Below are positions 28,102 to 37,480 of a stretch of 64,000 bases of DNA, one piece after another. Location of the stretch: positions 124,001 through 188,000 of the forward strand of contig JACYLQ010000047.1 of the NCBI GenBank assembly GCA_015272395.1, read 5' to 3'. A model generated the notes under the pieces. The model was given only the letters and a program-made list of their open reading frames with translations, was not told the origin of the DNA and did no database searches. How positions within the stretch are numbered: the stretch's first letter is position 1; every line of letters starts with the position of its first letter. The stretch is from Calothrix sp. C42_A2020_038. GTDB taxonomy: Bacteria; Cyanobacteriota; Cyanobacteriia; Cyanobacteriales; Nostocaceae. The translations under genes and the position numbers were made by a program.

Positions 28102-28255
28102 TTTTTAGCAATCTCCGACAAATCTACTCATTAAGACAGATTTAACAAACCAGTAAAGTGCGGTAATATCCGCCCTATCAAGATGAAAATTCAGTAAAGA
28201 AATTTTAAGAGTTTATCAAAATTATCGTTCATTAGTTCGTCACTAACCTCACGCC

Positions 28256-28486
28256 ATGAATTATCCCATCCCAAACAGTCCTGAACAAATTTTTGACCTG
28301 CGCCAAAAGCCAGTTGATGAAGAATTGGTTGCGGCTGCCATTGCTGGTGTGATCAAAATTGTTCGAGAGCAAGGTCAATCCCTCGAGGAACTTACAGCCG
28401 AAGTACTCGCAGATGATATGGTTCTTGATAAACAACAGCGTCGTTGGTTGAGCCAAGTTGTAGCTCAAGCATGGAACCGTTTGTAA
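28256..28486 (+). CDS. Small conserved cyanobacterial protein
   Basis: 76 residues, soluble and mostly helical (DEELVAAAIAGVIKIVREQG, LEELTAEVLADDMVLDKQQR). It divides from the CruA/CruP-like gene, with which it shares a 150-base upstream region. It reads as genuine coding sequence: ordered composition, ATG start, well-spaced stop. No domain is recognised. Confidence 0.65.
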   Translation: MNYPIPNSPEQIFDLRQKPVDEELVAAAIAGVIKIVREQGQSLEELTAEVLADDMVLDKQQRRWLSQVVAQAWNRL

Positions 28487-28598
28487 TATCAAATTACAAA
28501 CAATGTATAACCAAACAACGATAAATAATTAGTTTGATCAGTTTGCCAATCCAAGTTTGTGGTGTAGGAGTGAGGTTGTGTTTAAGATTGGCAACTAA

Positions 28599-29651
28599 TC
28601 AGGCTTGGTTAAGCTTAGTTAATACATCGGTTAAAATTTGGTTTTGATTGTCTGTTCCAACGGTAATGCGTAATTTGTCATCAAGACCTGGTTGATTGAA
28701 GTAGCGAACTAAGATACCCTTTTGTTTAAGTTCGAGGTAAAGTTTTTCTGCTGTTTGTTGTAGCGACTGTACCAATATAAAGTTGGCTTGTGAATTCCAA
28801 ACCTTAAAGTCTAACTGTTTGAGTTTTAAAGCTAATCTTGTACGAGAAGCTTTTACCTTTTGAGCGCATTCGTTTTTATAAACTTGGTCACGCATTGCTG
28901 CGGCGCCAACAGCACAGGCTATAGCATCGATATTATAGCTATCTTTAACTTTGAATAACCCCTTCAACAATTTGGGATTGGCAATACCAAAACCCAACCG
29001 TAATCCAGCTAGCGAATATCCTTTCGATAGAGTTCGTAGCACAATGACATTTTCAAACTCCGACACCAACGTCAAAGCAGATTGTTCTGCAAAGTCAACG
29101 TAAGCTTCATCGATAGCGATAACCCCCGACAGAGAAGAAGCTAACTTTCGTAAATCATCAATCGGCACAACATGACCTGATGGACTATTTGGTGATGCAA
29201 TTAATGTTACCGCTCCATTGGCAGTAACTAAGTTTTTTATAGGTAAGCAAAAATCCTCATCATAAGGTATTTCTATAAATTGAGCAGGTTGAATTTGACT
29301 GAGAGTACGGTACAAAACATAAGTCGGTGATGGATAAACAACTTTACGGTCTAGATCTGCACAAGCACGTATAAGGACGTTGAGAATTTCATCACTACCA
29401 TTACCAACAATAATCCAATCAAAACTCACACCTAAAGCCTCACTAATAGCTCTGCGGAACTCATTGGCATAAGGGTCAGGGTAGCGTCGTAAGAATTCAC
29501 CATCGAGATTTCGCAAAACTTCCATCGCTTTAGGAGAAGGTGGATAAGGATTCTCGTTAGTGTTCAACTTAATAATATTTGTACCAGGTAATGGTTGTTC
29601 ACCAGGAACATAACCAACCATTGCATCAACACTGGGGCGAAAATAAGACAT
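28599..29651 (-). CDS. hisC: Histidinol-phosphate aminotransferase
   Basis: 350 residues of a fold-type I PLP aminotransferase: TNENPYPPSPKAMEVL at the N-terminus, GNGSDEILNVLIRA, SPNSPSGHVVP, IAIDEAYVDF and the PLP-lysine motif RTLSKGYSLAGLRLG. It transfers the amino group in histidine synthesis (imidazole-acetol phosphate to histidinol phosphate). The open frame extends to 29786, but that extension is translated from a GGATTTT heptamer array; I chose the ATG at 29651 (MSYFRPSVDAMVGYVPGEQP), as in other HisC. It follows cimA on the same strand. Confidence 0.92.
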   Translation of the reverse strand: MSYFRPSVDAMVGYVPGEQPLPGTNIIKLNTNENPYPPSPKAMEVLRNLDGEFLRRYPDPYANEFRRAISEALGVSFDWIIVGNGSDEILNVLIRACADLDRKVVYPSPTYVLYRTLSQIQPAQFIEIPYDEDFCLPIKNLVTANGAVTLIASPNSPSGHVVPIDDLRKLASSLSGVIAIDEAYVDFAEQSALTLVSEFENVIVLRTLSKGYSLAGLRLGFGIANPKLLKGLFKVKDSYNIDAIACAVGAAAMRDQVYKNECAQKVKASRTRLALKLKQLDFKVWNSQANFILVQSLQQTAEKLYLELKQKGILVRYFNQPGLDDKLRITVGTDNQNQILTDVLTKLNQA

Positions 29652-29653
29652 TA

Positions 29654-29688
29654 GGATTTTGGATTTTGGATTTTGGATTTTGGATTTG
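29654..29688. repeat. Heptamer tandem array GGATTTT x5
   Basis: Five 7-bp units (four perfect GGATTTT, the fifth GGATTTG) begin two bases upstream of the hisC start codon. Translated in frame they yield the KSKIQNPKSKI-type extension seen in the longer open frame. Confidence 0.9.
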
Positions 29689-29754
29689 TCGCGCGACAAT
29701 GAATGAATTTTAGATTTTAGGTTATCCATTTTCGTGAAATCTGTGACATTCGTC

Positions 29755-31365
29755 TCAGACGTGTTCATAGGTAGGCGCTGCGACATTTAACAACAACCCA
29801 TATTCTAAGCCTTCAACTACAGCTTGATACGATGCATCTAATATGTTTGTTGAAACCCCTACTGTAGTCCAGCGCTGCTGACCATTATGTGATTCGACTA
29901 ACGCGCGAGTTTTAGCAGAAGTACCAGCATGTCCATTGAGAATCCGAACTTTATAATCAGAAAGTTCAAAATCACTGATGCGGGGATAGAAATTGACTAA
30001 AGCTTTGCGTAAGGCTGCATCTAATGCTGCGACTGGTCCATTTCCTTCTGCCGCTTCTAAAATATCTTGACCATTGACTGCAATTTTTACTGTCGCAAGC
30101 GCGTTATGTGTTTCTTCTCCCCGTACTAAGTCACAATTAACCTGAAACCCTTTGACTTTAAAAAATTGCCGCCTTGTACCTAATGCTTCACGCATAAGTA
30201 ACTCAAAGCTTGCCTCGGCGCCTTCAAACTGGTACCCTTCGCTTTCTAATACTTTGAGACGCTCTAAGATCTGCCTTGTGGCAGGATTTTTTTTGTCAAG
30301 TTCAATACCAAATGTCCTTGCTTTTGCTATGACATTACTTACTCCTGCCTGATCGGAAATCACAATCCGGCGCTGATTCCCAACAAGTTCTGGCTGAATG
30401 TGTTCGTATGTAAGAGGGTTACGTTCAACAGCAGATACATGTATACCACCTTTATGAGCAAAAGCTGAACGTCCAACAAAAGCAGTATGTTCATCCGGAG
30501 CTAAATTCACAACTTCACTAACGAAACGGCTTGTTTCTGATAGTCGAATCAACTGTTTATCTTCGATACATTTGAAACCCATTTTGAGTTGTAAATTAGG
30601 TATTAAGGAACATAAATTAGCATTACCGCAGCGTTCACCGTAACCATTGATAGTGCCCTGAACCATTTTGGCGCCATTCATAACAGCAGCAAGAGCATTG
30701 GCGACAGCGGTGTCACAATCGTTATGCGTGTGGATACCGATTTTAATTGTTGATCCCAAATAGCTAGTAACTTCAGCCACAATTTTGCTGATTTCATGAG
30801 GTAAAGTACCGCCATTGGTGTCGCATAGCACTATCCATTCGGCGCCAGATGAAACCGCAGTAATTAAGGTTTGCATAGCATACTCAGGATTATGCTTGTA
30901 ACCATCGAACCAATGTTCGGCATCGTAAATTACGGAACGTCCCTGCGCTCTGAGATACTCAATACTATCGCGAATCATCGCGAGGTTTTCTGGTAAAGTA
31001 GTATTTATGCCTTGAATAACGTGTAAATCCCAGGATTTGCCGAAAATTGTCACCCAATGAGTTCCAGCAGCAAGGATTGCTTGTAACATCGGTTCATTGG
31101 CGACGGTGGTATTGGGACGGCGAGTTGAGCAAAAAGCTGTAACTTGTGCGTTTTTGAGCGGTGAAGATTGCAATTGCCAGAAAAATTGCACATCCTTCGG
31201 ATTTGCTCCAGGCCAACCTCCTTCGATAAATGGAACGCCAAGTTCATCCAAAGCGCGCGCAATGCGCAGTTTGTCTTCAATAGATACCGATAAACCTTCA
31301 CGTTGAGTACCATCTCGAAGTGTGGTGTCGTAAAGCCAGATTTGTGGTGAGGAAGTTTCGGTCAT
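29755..31365 (-). CDS. cimA: (R)-citramalate synthase
   Basis: 537 residues from the ATG at 31365 (MTETSSPQIW); the frame extends to 31383. The catalytic TIM barrel is clear: WLYDTTLRDGTQREGLSVS (metal and pyruvate site), EGGWPGANPKD, HTHNDCDTAVANALAA and NGYGERCGNANLCSL. The C-terminal LeuA-type regulatory domain includes NGHAGTSAKTRALVESHNG. The enzyme condenses pyruvate and acetyl-CoA to citramalate, the threonine-independent entry to isoleucine, and is normally feedback-inhibited by isoleucine. EGGWPGANP is the CimA rather than isopropylmalate synthase form. Confidence 0.93.
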   Translation of the reverse strand: MTETSSPQIWLYDTTLRDGTQREGLSVSIEDKLRIARALDELGVPFIEGGWPGANPKDVQFFWQLQSSPLKNAQVTAFCSTRRPNTTVANEPMLQAILAAGTHWVTIFGKSWDLHVIQGINTTLPENLAMIRDSIEYLRAQGRSVIYDAEHWFDGYKHNPEYAMQTLITAVSSGAEWIVLCDTNGGTLPHEISKIVAEVTSYLGSTIKIGIHTHNDCDTAVANALAAVMNGAKMVQGTINGYGERCGNANLCSLIPNLQLKMGFKCIEDKQLIRLSETSRFVSEVVNLAPDEHTAFVGRSAFAHKGGIHVSAVERNPLTYEHIQPELVGNQRRIVISDQAGVSNVIAKARTFGIELDKKNPATRQILERLKVLESEGYQFEGAEASFELLMREALGTRRQFFKVKGFQVNCDLVRGEETHNALATVKIAVNGQDILEAAEGNGPVAALDAALRKALVNFYPRISDFELSDYKVRILNGHAGTSAKTRALVESHNGQQRWTTVGVSTNILDASYQAVVEGLEYGLLLNVAAPTYEHV

Positions 31366-31444
31366 AACGTTAGAAAAGAGCAAGACAAGTTTCGAGGTGA
31401 TGTGTAAATATACAACAGAGCAGCTATTGTGAAGTGGAAAAGCA

Positions 31445-31780
31445 ATGCCAAAGGTACTAGCTCAGAGTAAAACAATTGAGTGCAAAAGTGGAGCAAACTT
31501 AAGAAAAGTTTTGCTCTCGAACGATGTTGACCTCTATAATGGCAGCGCAAATGTAATTAACTGTCGCGGAATAGGCAGTTGTGGTACTTGTGCTGTTCTT
31601 GTAGAAGGTAATGTCTCAGAACCGAACTGGCGCGACAAAACTCGTCGCTCTCTTCCACCCCATTCTCCGACAAGAAACCTACGCCTAGCTTGCCAAACCC
31701 AGGTTTTAGGTGATGTTAAAGTTACAAAATATGATGGTTTTTGGGGACATGGTTCTCAAATTGTCTGGAATCCATTGTAA
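31445..31780 (+). CDS. [2Fe-2S] ferredoxin-like protein
   Basis: 111 residues. Plant-type cluster ligands are visible: Cys40, Cys46 and Cys49 in NCRGIGSCGTCAVLVEG and Cys83 in LRLACQTQV. The C40-x5-C46-x2-C49 spacing is that of adrenodoxin/ferredoxin-like domains. It would carry one electron between unknown partners. It is divergent from cimA and upstream of a small Asn-rich membrane protein by 53 bases. Not photosynthetic PetF, which has a different length and sequence. Confidence 0.85.
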   Translation: MPKVLAQSKTIECKSGANLRKVLLSNDVDLYNGSANVINCRGIGSCGTCAVLVEGNVSEPNWRDKTRRSLPPHSPTRNLRLACQTQVLGDVKVTKYDGFWGHGSQIVWNPL

Positions 31781-31833
31781 TTATGGGAAGTAATTGAATG
31801 TACATCAAACAAATTTAATTAAGGAGAATTTAT

Positions 31834-32169
31834 ATGGGAAGATGGACACCACTTATTCTGATGGCTGGCGGTTTAGCAATATTGTTAGGCACTTTAATTG
31901 GAACTTGGTACCCAATGGGTGGCACCCCAACAGCTCAGGCGCCTCAACAAGCTCCGAACCGTTCATCTAGCGTTTTGCCAGCTAATATAAACGTTAATAG
32001 CACAGCAGCTGGTTCGAGTAATCAAAATAACAACGGTACCGTAGCTCAAAATAATAACACAGCTCAAATCGACAATAACACTAATATTGACCAAAACCAA
32101 TCTCAAACACCTTCTGGCTCAACTGGTGATTCAAATTCGGGTAATGCTCCAATTCGAGCTTTGTGGTAA
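31834..32169 (+). CDS. Small membrane protein with Asn/Gln-rich tail
   Basis: 111 residues: one N-terminal membrane helix (LILMAGGLAILLGTLIGTWY) followed by a low-complexity tail rich in Asn, Gln, Ser and Thr (NVNSTAAGSSNQNNNG, AQNNNTAQIDNNTNIDQNQ) and a short conserved-looking end (APIRALW). AAGGAG precedes the ATG at good spacing, supporting expression. Probably a membrane-anchored, disordered periplasmic protein. No function known. Confidence 0.65.
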   Translation: MGRWTPLILMAGGLAILLGTLIGTWYPMGGTPTAQAPQQAPNRSSSVLPANINVNSTAAGSSNQNNNGTVAQNNNTAQIDNNTNIDQNQSQTPSGSTGDSNSGNAPIRALW

Positions 32170-32196
32170 ACAACTGTTCGAGTAAGGCAGAGTATA

Positions 32197-32238
32197 GGAG
32201 AGTGGAAGTTGATTTCGGCTCTCTCACTCTCCTTTTTT
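32197..32238 (+). terminator. Rho-independent terminator
   Basis: GGAGAGTG (32197-32204) pairs with CACTCTCC (32225-32232), followed directly by TTTTTT. It lies 28 bases after the Asn-rich protein gene. Confidence 0.75.
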
Positions 32239-32408
32239 CAATAGATATTCTAGAAATTAATCATATTTTGTCTGCAACCTCTGTAGAGGCGCGTATAACA
32301 TTGCATCTCTAAATTATTGGTTGTTGACCTTTAGACATAAAATATGCGCTATGAGTTAGGTGTTAGGAGTTGTAAGTCACAGTTTAGAGTTGTATTATGT
32401 AAACCCTT

Positions 32409-32457
32409 GACTAATGACTAATAACTAACGACTAATAACTAACGACTTTTGACTGAT
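32409..32457. repeat. Heptamer array (GACTAAT/AACTAAC) abutting the thiO-thiG start
   Basis: Seven 7-bp units: GACTAAT, GACTAAT, AACTAAC, GACTAAT, AACTAAC, GACTTTT, GACTGAT. The last unit runs into the start codon at 32456. No ribosome binding site of the usual type is present. It is an STRR-like array as known from heterocystous cyanobacteria. Confidence 0.9.
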
Positions 32458-34441
32458 GGCTAGCGATATTTTAATAATTGGTGGCGGTATTATAGCTTTA
32501 TCAACCGCCATAGAACTGAAGACACGGGGTTGCAACGTTACTATTGTCAGTCGCGATTTTCAAAATGCGGCTACTCTTGCTGCTGCTGGAATGTTGGCGC
32601 CTGATGCCGAAAAGGTTAATGGTGCTATGCGCGATTTGTGTTTACAATCACGTGGTCTTTATCCTGAATGGACAAGTAAAATCGAACAATTAACTGGGTT
32701 AAATACGGGATACTGGGCTTGTGGAAGCATAACACCAGTATTGAAAAAAGAAGCAATAGAAAATAATGAACCACAAAAAGATTCGTCCAATTCCCAATGG
32801 TTGAACCAAAAAACAATCCATTTATATCAACAAGGACTTGGTGAAGAAGTAATTGGTGGCTGGTGGTATCCTGAAGATGCACAGGTTGACAACCGCTTGC
32901 TTGCACATGCATTGTTAAGTGCAGCACAGTCGCTCGGTATCCAAATTCAGGAAAACGTTCGTGTCAATGGTATTTTAAGTTCCACAGGAAAAGTTTCGGG
33001 TGTACAAACTAGCGGTGGTGTAATCAGTGCTGAACATTACATACTGGCAACAGGAGCATGGTCAAACGAATTATTGCCCTTACCCGTAAGTCCTCGCAAG
33101 GGACAAATGTTAAGCTTGCGTGTACCAGATTTTTTACCCGAATTACCCTTAAACCGGATTTTGTTTGGTGAAGAGATTTATATTGTACCAAGACGCGATA
33201 GACGAATTATTATTGGCGCCACTAGCGAAGACGTTGGTTTTACACCTGAGAATACCCCAATCGGAATTCAAACTTTACTAAAAAACGCTATCCGTTTATT
33301 TCCACTGTTAAAAGCTTATCCCATAGAACAGATGTGGTGGGGATATCGTCCTACAACTCCGGATGAGTTACCAATTTTGGGTGAAAGTCCTTATCAAAAC
33401 TTAACTCTTGTAACAGGGCATCACCGTAACGGTATTTTACTGGCACCAATCACTGCATTATTGATTGCCGATTTTATTACAAAGCAAAGCAGTGGTACTA
33501 ATAACAATACATTACTTCAACATTTTCATTATTCACGCTTCCAAAGCAATTCTCAAGCTGTCATACCAATGTTTACCAACTCTGCCAATTTTACTAACGG
33601 CGATCTTCGTAGTACTTTAAAGTCGAACATCGAAACCCAGTTCTCTCTTACAGACTCTCCCCTTCAGATAGCAGGAAAATCCTTTACCTCTCGTCTAATG
33701 ACAGGTACAGGTAAATACCGTTCCATCGAAGAAATGCAAAGAAGTGTCGAAATGAGCGGTTGTCAAATTGTAACTGTTGCTGTAAGAAGAGTTCAAACAA
33801 ATGCCCCAGGACATGAAGGATTAGCAGAAGCTCTTGATTGGAGCAAAATTTGGATGCTGCCAAATACTGCTGGTTGTAAAACTGCTGAAGAAGCTGTTCG
33901 TGTTGCTCGATTGGGACGTGAAATGGCAAAGCTATTAGGTCAGGAAGATAATAACTTTGTCAAGTTAGAAGTAATACCAGATGCTAAATATTTACTACCA
34001 GACCCCATCGGGACGCTACAAGCTGCTGAACAACTAGTCAAAGAAGGATTTGCGGTATTACCTTATATTAATGCCGACCCAATTCTTGCCCAGCGTTTAG
34101 AAGAAGTTGGTTGTGCAACAGTGATGCCACTTGCTGCACCTATTGGTTCTGGTCAAGGTATAAAAACAGGGGCTAATATCCAAATTATTATCGAGAATGC
34201 CAAAGTTCCTGTGGTTGTTGATGCTGGTATTGGTACACCATCCGAAGCTTCACAAGCAATGGAAATGGGCGCCGACGCATTGTTGATTAATAGTGCTATT
34301 GCTTTAGCAGAAAACGCACCAGTAATGGCACGAGCAATGGGACTTGCTACCATCGCTGGGCGCCTAGCGTACACAGCAGGTAGAATGCCAATAAAAGATT
34401 ATGCTAGCGCTTCTTCACCTTTAACTGGAACAATAAATTAA
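32456..34441 (+). CDS. thiO/thiG: Bifunctional glycine oxidase ThiO / thiazole synthase ThiG
   Basis: 661 residues with two enzymes fused, as known in cyanobacteria. Residues 1-350 are an FAD-dependent amine oxidase: [19 protein letters not shown] at the N-terminus and [12 protein letters not shown] at its end. Residues about 400-655 are Thi[20 protein letters not shown], the Schiff-base lysine at about residue 503 in [21 protein letters not shown] and [20 protein letters not shown]. ThiO makes the dehydroglycine that ThiG uses to form the thiamin thiazole. No thiS or thiE is in the window. The heptamer array replaces an ordinary leader. Confidence 0.96.
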   Translation: MASDILIIGGGIIALSTAIELKTRGCNVTIVSRDFQNAATLAAAGMLAPDAEKVNGAMRDLCLQSRGLYPEWTSKIEQLTGLNTGYWACGSITPVLKKEAIENNEPQKDSSNSQWLNQKTIHLYQQGLGEEVIGGWWYPEDAQVDNRLLAHALLSAAQSLGIQIQENVRVNGILSSTGKVSGVQTSGGVISAEHYILATGAWSNELLPLPVSPRKGQMLSLRVPDFLPELPLNRILFGEEIYIVPRRDRRIIIGATSEDVGFTPENTPIGIQTLLKNAIRLFPLLKAYPIEQMWWGYRPTTPDELPILGESPYQNLTLVTGHHRNGILLAPITALLIADFITKQSSGTNNNTLLQHFHYSRFQSNSQAVIPMFTNSANFTNGDLRSTLKSNIETQFSLTDSPLQIAGKSFTSRLMTGTGKYRSIEEMQRSVEMSGCQIVTVAVRRVQTNAPGHEGLAEALDWSKIWMLPNTAGCKTAEEAVRVARLGREMAKLLGQEDNNFVKLEVIPDAKYLLPDPIGTLQAAEQLVKEGFAVLPYINADPILAQRLEEVGCATVMPLAAPIGSGQGIKTGANIQIIIENAKVPVVVDAGIGTPSEASQAMEMGADALLINSAIALAENAPVMARAMGLATIAGRLAYTAGRMPIKDYASASSPLTGTIN

Positions 34442-34502
34442 AAGGAAGGCGCGTGATGCTCCCCATAAATCTCAAAACTAAGCTAATTATTTACAGCAGT
34501 TA

Positions 34503-34611
34503 TTTACAGCAGTTTTTAGGTTGCGCTCTTGTACATAGATTAAAATCAAACTGTTGTGGAGTCGTCATCCTTGCCTGCTCGACTGTATTTAACCAACTTG
34601 AAATTTACTGT
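34503..34611 (+). repeat. Dispersed repeat, copy C (109 bp)
   Basis: Same 109-bp unit as copy B (20259-20367) with about five differences; the first 60 bp equal copy A. A short duplication (TTACAGCAGT) lies just before it at 34491-34500. The apparent 83-codon frame here is translated repeat, not a gene. Confidence 0.9.
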
Positions 34612-34720
34612 AATTGCGTCACGCACCTGACTTCATGTAAACTTTTGTCTCACAACATAAGAGTAATTATGCTCATTTATGTAACATTAATCAAAAGAAC
34701 TTAAGTAAAGGAACTAATCC

Positions 34721-34891
34721 ATGCCTTATACTACAGAAGAAGGCGGTCGTCTTAATAACTTCGCAAGAGAACCTAAAGTTTATACTGCAGAACCTCCAAC
34801 TGATGGGGAAAAGCGTAATTACATTATTTTAGGAATTGGTGCTGTTATACTAGTAGGCAGCTTGATTTTTGTAGCATTTTCTGTTTCATAA
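34721..34891 (+). CDS. psb34: Photosystem II assembly protein Psb34 (Ssl1498 family)
   Basis: 56 residues beginning MPYTTEEGGRLNNFAREPKV, with a single membrane helix (YIILGIGAVILVGSLIFVAF). The N-terminal TTEEGGRLNNFA motif is the signature of the Ssl1498/Psb34 family, related to high-light-inducible proteins. Psb34 binds CP47 in photosystem II assembly intermediates in the thylakoid membrane. AAAGGAA sits 7 to 13 bases before the ATG. It has its own upstream region, in which the dispersed repeat copy C lies about 110 bases from the start. Confidence 0.9.
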   Translation: MPYTTEEGGRLNNFAREPKVYTAEPPTDGEKRNYIILGIGAVILVGSLIFVAFSVS

Positions 34892-34939
34892 CCTTTTTAA
34901 AAAACAGTATTCAAAAAATAAAAAATATTTATTAAATAA

Positions 34940-35084
34940 CTTAGCAACGCGATGTCTAGACTAGATACTAAGAATCTTGCAGCATCGTAAACCGATATCG
35001 GGCAATTAGCGTTTATCTTAGCCTCAAGCTAAAAAACTTGCTATGATTTTCAGGTTCCACAAACTGTGTGAACCTGCTTTTTTA
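34940..35084 (+). ncRNA. Candidate small RNA or long psb34 3' UTR
   Basis: CGATG (34950-34954) can pair with CATCG (34983-34987), and the terminator at 35051-35084 lies 160 bases beyond the psb34 stop, too far for a simple 3' end. This would fit a separate small RNA or a structured 3' UTR. It matches no RNA family I recognise. Confidence 0.25.
35051..35084 (+). terminator. Rho-independent terminator
   Basis: CAGGTTCCACA, a short loop, then TGTGTGAACCTG, followed by CTTTTTTATTT. Strong stem plus T-run. Confidence 0.8.
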
Positions 35085-35271
35085 TTTGCTAAAATTACAT
35101 ATGGTTATGCGTATAATTAGATACTTATTATCGAATGGAGTGATAAAATCATTATTCGTCCTGAATAGCACAGTTCAGAGTAGAAAAACGAAGTCATAGT
35201 AAGAGTTATGGGCAAAAAGCAAACATCTGACTCGAATGAATGTAAACAGCAAGTAGGCATGTGACGCCACC

Positions 35272-37467
35272 ATGAGCGTAAATGAAGCTACACACCCTGA
35301 AAATTCAGTTTGGAATAAGCAAGTGTATCACCGTCTCAAGCTTGCTCTGAGTCTTGGTTTACGACGACAAGTTTTTTTGGCGGTATGTGATGATTTAAAC
35401 CTGCGGAATCAGGTAGCAGCACGCTTGCATTCAACACTGGCATATCCAGTTGGGCAAGTTTTATATCAGCCAACAAATTCTTTGGAAGCTAGTACACCAG
35501 CTTATCCAAGATTAGTAACGCTGCGGTTAAATTTAACCGATCCGAACCCTATGGCCCAAATCAGCCAGTGGCTGATAAATTATCCGCCACCCATCGTGGG
35601 TAAAACAAAAGATGCTCCAGGTAGACCGTTACCGATACCAGTGTTTCAAATTGTGGGAGTTGAACAGTTAACGCGGCAACCTGTTGCGACGCAGCGATTA
35701 TTCCTGCACTATCTGCGACTAACTGAGCAACGTATATCAACGCAAGAGTCAAGCCGATTTTTAGAATCAAGTTTGCTGCTATGGGTACCGCGTCCTTGGT
35801 TGTATGCAATACAGCAATCGGCTCCGCAATTTTGGCGTTGTCGAACTGGTGTGTTTATTTTTGCAGGGGAACCAACACCAACAACTAAAACTAAAGGGCC
35901 AGAACGATTTTCGAGTTCGCAGGGAGTAGATTTAGGAAACCTAGATCAATCGATATTAGATGATGTTCTTCTTACAAACTCAGTTGAGAATAGAGATTCA
36001 GCCGAAGAATTTGATTTTCCACAATCCCAACCAATTAATCGTAGCCATCAAAATAAGGAACCAACGCCACTAAAATCGGAACTGCTTGCGGTCGGATTGC
36101 CAAGTGATGAAACTCCTGTTGGAGACAATAATTCAAATCAACCTGAAATTAGGGTACCGATTCTCAAGCACATTGGCAAAGAGTTAGTTGAACTCGTCCT
36201 CGCAACAATGAATACTGGGGATGGAGGTGAGGTTGATTCTTCGCCACAAAATATATTAGAAGAAATTGAAGAACTACACAGCAAGAAAGTTGCTTCTGAA
36301 AGTTTAGCAGTTGGATATCAAAAACTTGGTAATTTATATCGTTTGCGGATTGAGCAGGGACAGTCTACTTTAGAAAACCTAATGGTAGCAATTATAGCTT
36401 ACCAAGAAGCAATTACATACGACGAAGGTTCGCCCCAAGTTCCTGATATATTGAATGATTTAGGAACTTTATATTGGATGTTGTACCGTACCCCTCCGAA
36501 TTCCGAAGAGGGACAGTCATACATTGAACAGGGAATCGAGTTTTATCAATTAGCATTAAAATTGATTTCACCGCAAACCCATCCTGAAACCTACGCGCGG
36601 GTACAAAATAATTTAGGAACCGCATATGGTGATTTGGCACGCTTTTCAAGTCCAGCAGAAAACTGGCAGCAAGCAGTAGCAGCATATAGTGAAGCACTGC
36701 ACTACCGTACTGTCGAAATGGAACCGCTCAAATTTGCCGCATGTCAAAATAACTTGGGCACTGCTTACTGGCACTTGGCACAGTATAACCTTCCGGTTGT
36801 GCATTTAAAAAAAGCAATTGCCGCATATAATTTGGCGTTGGTTCACTACACTTCTAATCAAGAACCCTTGAAATATGGCATGATTCAAAATAATATCGGC
36901 ACTGCCTATTGGAATCTTGCTCAGTATGAACAACCCAGCGAAAATTTACGTTTAGCGATTCAAGCATACAAAGAAGCTTTAATATTCAGGACTCCAGCGA
37001 ACCTACCTGCTGCTTGTGCAGCAACACTAAATAATCTTGGTACTGCTTATTGGCATCTAGCAAATCAAGCACTAACACCTAAAGAAGAACGTTATCAATA
37101 TTTAGAACAATGTATTGAATCTTACCAAGAAGCTTTAAATTTAGCACATTCACTTAGCGGAATGACATTAAGCTTCGATGTGTTTGCAACACACAATAAT
37201 TTAGGATTAGCCCACTATCAACTTGTCACCGATGCCTATTATGAAGGAGATAAAAATGAACGTTCCCAACATTTAGAAGCTTCACTAGATAATCATTTAC
37301 AAGCGCTTAACGGTATGAGCAAACAACCCGAAACATATCAAACAACTCTTGCGTATGTCATCAAAACTATACGCGGATTCCATAATGAGTTAGGTATTCA
37401 AGGGCAAAATTTGGCATTATCTAAAGTGCCAGGTTCTTTATTACCAGAGATTTTGCCTAAGTTATAA
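35272..37467 (+). CDS. Large TPR protein with N-terminal P-loop-less NTPase-like region
   Basis: 731 residues. The N-terminal 200 residues (HRLKLALSLGLRRQVFLAV, ESSLLLWVPRPWLYAIQQSA) resemble the ATPase part of STAND-type proteins, but the position of the Walker A loop lacks a GxxxxGK[ST] motif (QVFLAVCDDLNLRNQVAARL). A disordered linker follows, about residues 205-300. The C-terminal 400 residues are tetratricopeptide repeats with recurring NNLGTAYW and LGTAYWHLAQY. TPR arrays bind partner proteins; no enzymatic role is apparent. A nucleoside hydrolase begins 13 bases downstream, so they may be co-transcribed. Confidence 0.75.
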   Translation: MSVNEATHPENSVWNKQVYHRLKLALSLGLRRQVFLAVCDDLNLRNQVAARLHSTLAYPVGQVLYQPTNSLEASTPAYPRLVTLRLNLTDPNPMAQISQWLINYPPPIVGKTKDAPGRPLPIPVFQIVGVEQLTRQPVATQRLFLHYLRLTEQRISTQESSRFLESSLLLWVPRPWLYAIQQSAPQFWRCRTGVFIFAGEPTPTTKTKGPERFSSSQGVDLGNLDQSILDDVLLTNSVENRDSAEEFDFPQSQPINRSHQNKEPTPLKSELLAVGLPSDETPVGDNNSNQPEIRVPILKHIGKELVELVLATMNTGDGGEVDSSPQNILEEIEELHSKKVASESLAVGYQKLGNLYRLRIEQGQSTLENLMVAIIAYQEAITYDEGSPQVPDILNDLGTLYWMLYRTPPNSEEGQSYIEQGIEFYQLALKLISPQTHPETYARVQNNLGTAYGDLARFSSPAENWQQAVAAYSEALHYRTVEMEPLKFAACQNNLGTAYWHLAQYNLPVVHLKKAIAAYNLALVHYTSNQEPLKYGMIQNNIGTAYWNLAQYEQPSENLRLAIQAYKEALIFRTPANLPAACAATLNNLGTAYWHLANQALTPKEERYQYLEQCIESYQEALNLAHSLSGMTLSFDVFATHNNLGLAHYQLVTDAYYEGDKNERSQHLEASLDNHLQALNGMSKQPETYQTTLAYVIKTIRGFHNELGIQGQNLALSKVPGSLLPEILPKL

Positions 37468-37480
37468 CTTCACAATCCAC

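Larger units (their letters stand above)
34892..35271. other. 380-base gap with possible structured RNA and terminator
   Basis: No gene. The section 34940-35084 contains complementary segments and ends in a strong terminator (see next entries). The rest, up to 35271, is probably the leader and promoter region of the TPR gene. Confidence 0.5.

Noticed and set aside
29652-29786. N-terminal extension of HisC
   Set aside because: It is read from the heptamer array and adjoining repeat-like DNA; the family start MSYFRP lies downstream.
34453-34704. 83-codon plus-strand frame
   Set aside because: It is translated from repeat copy C; no ribosome binding site and no gene-like composition outside the repeat.
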